Source: Candidatus Latescibacterota bacterium
GTDB lineage: Bacteria > Latescibacterota > UBA2968 > UBA8231
Direction: 5' to 3'
Length of the DNA stretch: 64,000 nt
Assembly (NCBI GenBank): GCA_022826515.1
Contig: JAJDUT010000078.1
Location: 22,501-86,500 of the forward strand
In this document: in pieces, positions 63,301 through 64,000 of the stretch
Layout of the letters: every line of letters starts with the position of its first letter
Numbering within the stretch: the stretch's first letter is position 1
Translations under genes and position numbers: made by a program
Notes under the pieces: model-generated
The model's input: the letters and a program-made list of their open reading frames with translations, nothing else
What the model was told of the DNA's origin: nothing
The model's database searches: none

Positions 63301-64000
63301 ATGCGCAGCATTTTTGCAGGTATTGAATACGCAGGGAAAAGCACACTGGCCACTATGCTTGGGGAATACTATCGGCACCGCCGAGTCCCCATCCACGGCG
63401 ACGATCACTTCACCCTCCCCGACGCTTCGCTCAGCCCAGAGTCGCGCAAGATCTTGGTCGGCCTGCCCAACGACATAAAGGAGCGCGGGCAGCGGATGCA
63501 GATCCACTACCACGTGGACATCATCAAAAAGTACGCCTGTCCGCTGATCGTCGGCTGGCACCTAGAGGAGGCCGTGTACACCAGCTTTTACGGCGACGAC
63601 CCGAATAGCTTTTACTACCCGAATTTCCACTACGGCTTTCAGCGGCTCTACGAATCGCTGGTGTTAGAGGCCCATCTGCCCGATGTGGTGCTATTCCACG
63701 TAACGGCTTCGGACGAGGAGATCGCGCGGCGGATGCAGGACAGCCCGCACGAATATCCGGTCGTGCGCCAAGAACACATTGCCGAGGTCAAAGCGCGCTT
63801 TGAGGAAGAAATCGCCGCGTCGCTGTTTAGCCACCAGAACCGCACCATCGTCTTAGACACTACCGGCAAGACGCCCGAGGAGTCGTTCGACGAGCTGCTC
63901 TTGAAGTCTGAGCCGATGGTGACGATGGGCGAATTAGCCGTGCGGAATATGGATGTACCGGAGGGCGAGTACGAAGTGGTGTACGAGCGCGGCGTGCGCA
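63301..64000 (+). CDS. P-loop nucleotide kinase-like protein, truncated by window end
   Basis: The first 233 codons of an open frame that runs off the right edge. An AAGGAG ribosome binding site (63288-63293) precedes the ATG. The N-terminus MRSIFAGIEYAGKSTLATML holds a Walker A GIEYAGKST, as in thymidylate-kinase-like P-loop enzymes; later DVVLFHVTASDEEIARRMQD resembles the LID/LxxxD region of such kinases. Substrate unknown. It is divergent from hemH with a 89-base gap. Confidence 0.7.
   Translation, partial: MRSIFAGIEYAGKSTLATMLGEYYRHRRVPIHGDDHFTLPDASLSPESRKILVGLPNDIKERGQRMQIHYHVDIIKKYACPLIVGWHLEEAVYTSFYGDDPNSFYYPNFHYGFQRLYESLVLEAHLPDVVLFHVTASDEEIARRMQDSPHEYPVVRQEHIAEVKARFEEEIAASLFSHQNRTIVLDTTGKTPEESFDELLLKSEPMVTMGELAVRNMDVPEGEYEVVYERGVR

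Overview
The window reads as a chromosomal segment of a GC-rich, Gram-negative bacterium. Its gene content points to the FCB superphylum (Fibrobacteres-Chlorobi-Bacteroidetes and candidate relatives; a Latescibacterota-like lineage is my best guess, not proven). The indicators are a TonB-dependent receptor with a carboxypeptidase-regulatory-like N-terminus, an exported protein with a C-terminal domain like type IX sorting/FlgD-Ig domains, PorV-like outer-membrane proteins, and a bacterial geranylgeranylglyceryl-phosphate-synthase-like gene. No insertion sequence, phage or CRISPR array was seen. Coding is dense and almost all on the + strand; only three genes (a PLP decarboxylase, a beta-propeller protein and hemH) are on the - strand. 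TTG and GTG starts are frequent, and one gene (pgpA) seems to use CTG. Apart from the rRNA region at the left edge, no gene-free stretch exceeds 300 bases.

Layout. 1-2440: 3' part of a 23S rRNA gene, 5S rRNA and a terminator. 2517-8862: an EF-G paralog, then yebC-ruvC-ruvA-ruvB-tsaB-rimI, tightly packed. 8934-16841: a sugar-type ABC ATPase, holB-ksgA coupled to an unknown beta-barrel gene, ilvE and a peptide-type solute-binding protein. 16853-24016: an uncharacterised cluster of eight genes built around a MutL/GlmL-like ASKHA ATPase, a biotinyl-lipoyl/KOW-like protein and several membrane proteins. 24052-34919: a surface module (TonB receptor, 1084-residue secreted protein, PorV-like barrel), a TPR lipoprotein and two YejB/YejE-like peptide permeases. 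34896-38502: a LysA-like decarboxylase, and a NodU-type carbamoyltransferase with an SxtJ-like membrane partner. 38582-41996: tadA, tRNA-Ser(CGA), tRNA-Ser(GGA), tRNA-Ala(CGC), long-form SRP RNA, dnaX and recR.

42004-51259: lipid genes (pgsA, pgpA), recA-recX-alaS, the GGGP-synthase-like gene, HPr and Enzyme I, and metK. 51279-54300: a lipoprotein and an outer-membrane protein of unknown role. 54456-60264: a ClpB lacking its N-domain, an HtrA protease and a GH78-like protein whose expected catalytic motif is degenerate. 60275-64000: a 10-bp tandem repeat, an esterase, the beta-propeller protein, hemH and the start of a P-loop kinase-like gene cut by the window edge.

How they work together: the conserved genes cover recombination (ruvABC, recA, recX, recR), replication clamp loading (holB, dnaX), translation (rRNA, tRNAs, alaS, tadA, tsaB, rimI, ksgA, SRP RNA) and envelope lipid synthesis. 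The most promising undescribed system is the ASKHA/membrane-protein cluster at 16.9-24.0 kb. The surface module at 24.1-31.5 kb and the GGGP-synthase-like gene next in rank.
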